This document shows positions 31,839-34,127 of a stretch of DNA of 34,127 bases, piece by piece (within the stretch, counting starts at the first letter, position 1; each line of letters opens with the position of its first letter). This DNA comes from SZAS-103 sp964640525 (GTDB taxonomy: Bacteria; Pseudomonadota; Gammaproteobacteria; Xanthomonadales; Xanthomonadaceae). A model generated the notes under the pieces. That model was not told where the DNA came from and did no database searches. It saw only the letters and a program-made list of their open reading frames with translations. The stretch is from contig CAZXGS010000036.1 in NCBI GenBank assembly GCA_964640525.1, positions 1-34,127 on the forward strand, read 5' to 3'. A program made the translations under genes and the position numbers.

Positions 31839-33638
31839 TCAATGCTTGCCGGCCGGCGCCTGCCACAGCACCGCCTCGGCCTTGCCGCCCAGCATCTGCG
31901 CGCGCACCAGCGGGATCGGCGGGCCGCCGTAGCTCAGGAACGCGTCGTGGAAGGCCTTGAGCGCGTGCGGGCCCGGATGCTTGGCGGTCCAGTCCTGGCG
32001 CAACTGCATGATCATCAGCTTGCCCAGGGTGTAGTTGAGGTAGGCCGGGTCGTAGGTGCCGCGCGCCGCCTGCTGCATCGCGTTGCCCTTGTCCTGATAG
32101 GCCTGCTCGCGGAACATTTGCTCGGACTGCGCCACGCTCATGCCGCCGGTGTGCAGGCCGATCGCCGAGACGAAGCGCACGTCACGCAACAGCGCCTCGC
32201 TGAGCTGACCGATGTGCGCCTCGGGCTGGTGATCGCCCAGGCCAGCGTCGTACATCATCTCCTCGCAGTAGTGCGCCCAGCCCTCGGCGTAGGCGTAGCC
32301 GACGAACAGCCGGCCGAAGATCCAGTCCGAACGGTTGGCGTGCAGGAACTGCACGAAGTGGCCGGGGAACACCTCGTGCGCCGAGGTGAACAGCAGCACG
32401 TCCTTGCCCGGCACGTAGGCTTCCTGCATCGCCTTGGGCCAACTCGGGTCGGGCGGAGCGATGTAATACACCGAGGGCAGGTTCCTTTCGTAAGGGCCGG
32501 GGATCTCGATGTAGGCGAAGTTCCAGCGGTTGAACGGCGGCGCTTCGGCGACCTGCGCCTGCTCCGTACCGGGGATGCTCACCAGGTCGTGGTCGATGAT
32601 GAACTTGCGCAACATCGTCAGTTGCTTGCGTGCGCCCTGCACCGCGCCGCCCTCGGGCTTGTCGGCCTCGACCTTGGCCACGCACTCAGCGACCGGCTTG
32701 TCGGGCAGGTACTGCGCGCAGGCGGCCTGGAGCGCGGCGGTATTGCGCGCCAGATCGGCTTGCGCGGCGGCCTTGAGCCGGTCCAGCGGGATGTCCACGC
32801 GCTCGGTGGCGTAGAGCATCTTCGAGAACTTCGCCGCACCGAGGGCGAAGTCCTGGGTGGCCTGCGGCTTGATCGAGGTCAACCAGTCGGCCATGCCGCG
32901 GGTGGCCTCGATGGCCTTGGCGTTGGCGGCTTTGAAGCGTGCCTGCAACGCGTCATCCTTCACCCCGGCAAACGCCGGCGTGACATCCTTGGCGAAGAAA
33001 TCGGCCAGGCCGCCGAACACGCCGATGCCGTAGTCGATGTAGGTCGCCGGCAGCGGCGCCTTGAGGTTGGCGCGGATCTGCGCGATCGCGGTCGGCAGGT
33101 TCTCCTCGTAGGTCACGAACGCGGCCATGCGTTGCGGCAGCGGCGCGTAGGGCCGGGTGAGGTAGATGCTCGGCGACAGGTCGGAGGCGTAGTAGGCCGG
33201 GTTGTTGCCGGCGAAACCCGAATCGGCCATCCAGAACAGGCGGCCATCGATCACCGCCAGCACATAGTCACGCTGGAAGCGCTGCTGCGCGTCGAGCTTG
33301 TCGTCGGAGAACGAGGCGATGGCCTCGCGCTGCCCGCGCAGCCAGTCGATCGCCTTCTGCTGCCCGGCGACGCTGAAGTCGGTGATGCGCCCGTCGAACG
33401 CGTGCTTGCCGGCGTTGATCGCGTCCACCGGGAAATGCTGGAACCAGCCGTCGATGAAGGCGTCCACGCGGCCCTGCCAGGCCGGGTTGGCGTGGCGTTG
33501 CTGCGCATGGCTGGCAGGGGCGGCCTGGGCGGCGAGTGAGATCGAGGACTGCTGGCACCCGGCGATGCCGACCGCCAACGCGAGCGCGCTCGCGGCAAGC
33601 ACGCCCAGGCGGGGGCGAATCGAACGCGTGGATCGCAT
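31839..33638 (-). CDS. DUF885 putative zinc metallopeptidase, lipoprotein
   Basis: The 599-residue precursor has a lipoprotein signal (MRSTRSIRPRLGVLAASALA then LAVGIAGC), so the mature protein is probably anchored in the outer or inner membrane and acts in the periplasm. The DUF885 domain fills the rest. The metal-site motif H421-E-V-F-P-G-H427 is an HExxxGH variant, and E452 in AYAEGWAHYCEEM is a likely third ligand. Most family members are uncharacterised; peptidase activity is inferred from the motif. GGAG lies seven bases before ATG 33638. The in-frame extension to 34103 is translated repeat DNA (PACPEPVEG and SLSNH artefacts). Confidence 0.9.
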   Translation of the reverse strand: MRSTRSIRPRLGVLAASALALAVGIAGCQQSSISLAAQAAPASHAQQRHANPAWQGRVDAFIDGWFQHFPVDAINAGKHAFDGRITDFSVAGQQKAIDWLRGQREAIASFSDDKLDAQQRFQRDYVLAVIDGRLFWMADSGFAGNNPAYYASDLSPSIYLTRPYAPLPQRMAAFVTYEENLPTAIAQIRANLKAPLPATYIDYGIGVFGGLADFFAKDVTPAFAGVKDDALQARFKAANAKAIEATRGMADWLTSIKPQATQDFALGAAKFSKMLYATERVDIPLDRLKAAAQADLARNTAALQAACAQYLPDKPVAECVAKVEADKPEGGAVQGARKQLTMLRKFIIDHDLVSIPGTEQAQVAEAPPFNRWNFAYIEIPGPYERNLPSVYYIAPPDPSWPKAMQEAYVPGKDVLLFTSAHEVFPGHFVQFLHANRSDWIFGRLFVGYAYAEGWAHYCEEMMYDAGLGDHQPEAHIGQLSEALLRDVRFVSAIGLHTGGMSVAQSEQMFREQAYQDKGNAMQQAARGTYDPAYLNYTLGKLMIMQLRQDWTAKHPGPHALKAFHDAFLSYGGPPIPLVRAQMLGGKAEAVLWQAPAGKH

Positions 33639-33878
33639 CGGCACACTCCAGGGATCGGTGGTGGCAGGGCCAGGCCCAGTGGGCAACAGTAGGCAATCGC
33701 GGCGGTCACCGCAACGGGCGCGGGCGGCATGTTCTGGTGTGGCTGGCTTGGCTTCCTGCGCCGCCCCCGGAGGCAGGCAGGACCGTGGTGAATGGAAGTC
33801 TCGACGGAGGCCCGGCGCGGGCTGGCTCACCACGAGCGGGGACTTCGACGGGCAAAGTACGAACGGAGTGATTTCAAT

Positions 33879-33953
33879 CCGTTCGCCCTGAGCCTGTTGA
33901 AGGGCGTGCTTGGGTGCGCGAAAAGCGTGGTTCGACAAGCTCACCACGAACGG
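33879..33953. repeat. CCGTTCG...CGAACGG repeat unit 1
   Basis: The unit opens CCGTTCGCCCTGAGCCTG, has an AGGGC close to the left hairpin, a centre GTGCGCGAAAAGCGTGG, and ends TTCGACAAGCTCACCACGAACGG (last 20 bases at 33934-33953). The outermost seven bases are inverted copies. It is a common proteobacterial dispersed repeat that produces QAQGER/VVSLSNH-type false peptides when translated. A degraded copy precedes it at about 33817-33866. Confidence 0.75.
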
Positions 33954-33992
33954 CATCGTCGACAGGCTCGGCACTAGCGGGGTGTTTTCAGT

Positions 33993-34087
33993 CCGTTCGC
34001 CCTGAGCCTGTCGAAGGGCAGGCCTGGGTGCGCGAAAAACGTGGTTCCCTTCGACAGGCTCAGGGCAGGCTGGCTCACCACGAACGG
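33993..34087. repeat. CCGTTCG...CGAACGG repeat unit 2
   Basis: This second unit has the same opening, the same centre (GTGCGCGAAAAACGTGG) and the same CGAACGG end. It carries an additional inverted GCCCTGAGCCTGTCGAAGGG segment, so its left and right halves can pair extensively. Partial copies continue to the window end (34090-34127), so the cluster is truncated here. Confidence 0.75.
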
Positions 34088-34127
34088 AATCTTGGTTCAC
34101 CACGAACGGGTTCGTCGATGGCTCGGC

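Larger units (their letters stand above)
33639..34127. other. Right-edge intergenic region with repeats
   Basis: No gene is recognisable. The first 180 bases form the upstream region of the DUF885 gene and show no clear promoter. From about 33820 the sequence is built from dispersed repeats, listed separately, running to the window edge. Confidence 0.6.

Noticed and set aside
30906..33539. An 877-codon plus-strand open frame
   Set aside because: Antisense shadow of pxpA, the DUF5668 gene and the DUF885 gene.
33639..34103. N-terminal extension of the DUF885 protein to 34103
   Set aside because: The extra residues translate dispersed repeats (PACPEPVEG, RQAQGERT, VVSLSNH), while a ribosome site and lipoprotein signal mark the start at 33638.

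Overview
This GC-rich window (mostly G/C third codon positions) reads as chromosomal DNA of a gammaproteobacterium of the Xanthomonadales/Lysobacteraceae type. The basis is gene content and order: pheST-ihfA-merR-tRNA-Pro, a fimU-pilVWXY1E minor-pilin operon, phaR next to phbB, and dispersed palindromic repeats of kinds common in that group. Genus cannot be fixed from the sequence alone. I see no phage, insertion sequence, CRISPR array or plasmid function.

Layout. 1-793: a paired-hairpin repeat, otherwise featureless DNA, and tRNA-Arg(CCT). 794-5842 (+): an ALDH7-type aldehyde dehydrogenase, a small DUF4190 membrane protein, then a translationally coupled pyrD-murB-EamA transporter run. 5857-9989 (-): ispG, gltX and rnd. 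10120-12066 (+): a lipoprotein with a helical repeat region and a formylglycine-generating-enzyme (FGE)-like domain that lacks the catalytic cysteines. 12087-14665 (-): phbB, the PHA regulator phaR with a candidate operator before it, and a LytS/FimS-type histidine kinase. 14974-21653 (+): fimU/T, pilV, pilW, pilX, pilY1 and pilE, the tip-complex/minor-pilin operon, divergent from the kinase. 22269-22345 (-): tRNA-Asn with promoter and terminator. 22743-27907 (+): rpmI, rplT, a strong terminator and repeat cluster, then pheS, pheT, ihfA and a MerR-like gene, followed by tRNA-Pro(GGG). The usual thrS-infC are missing from the front of this cluster. 28110-31562 (-): pcp, DUF979, DUF969 and pxpA, a pyroglutamate (5-oxoproline) release/transport/hydrolysis cluster without pxpB and pxpC. 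31572-33638 (-): a 54-residue DUF5668-type membrane protein and a DUF885 metallopeptidase-like lipoprotein. The right edge (about 33820-34127) is a cluster of a second repeat family.

How the genes fit together. Most are housekeeping: pyrimidine, cell-wall and isoprenoid synthesis, tRNA charging and ribosomal proteins. Three sets have a shared purpose: type IV pilus assembly with a possible adjacent regulator, PHB metabolism (phbB/phaR), and 5-oxoproline use (pcp/DUF969/DUF979/pxpA). The observations most worth a second look are the incomplete 5-oxoproline cluster with two tandem repeats inside it, a family of inverted hairpin pairs sharing CGTC/CCA borders but with different, self-complementary stems, the FimS-like kinase beside the minor-pilin operon, and the candidate PhaR operator.
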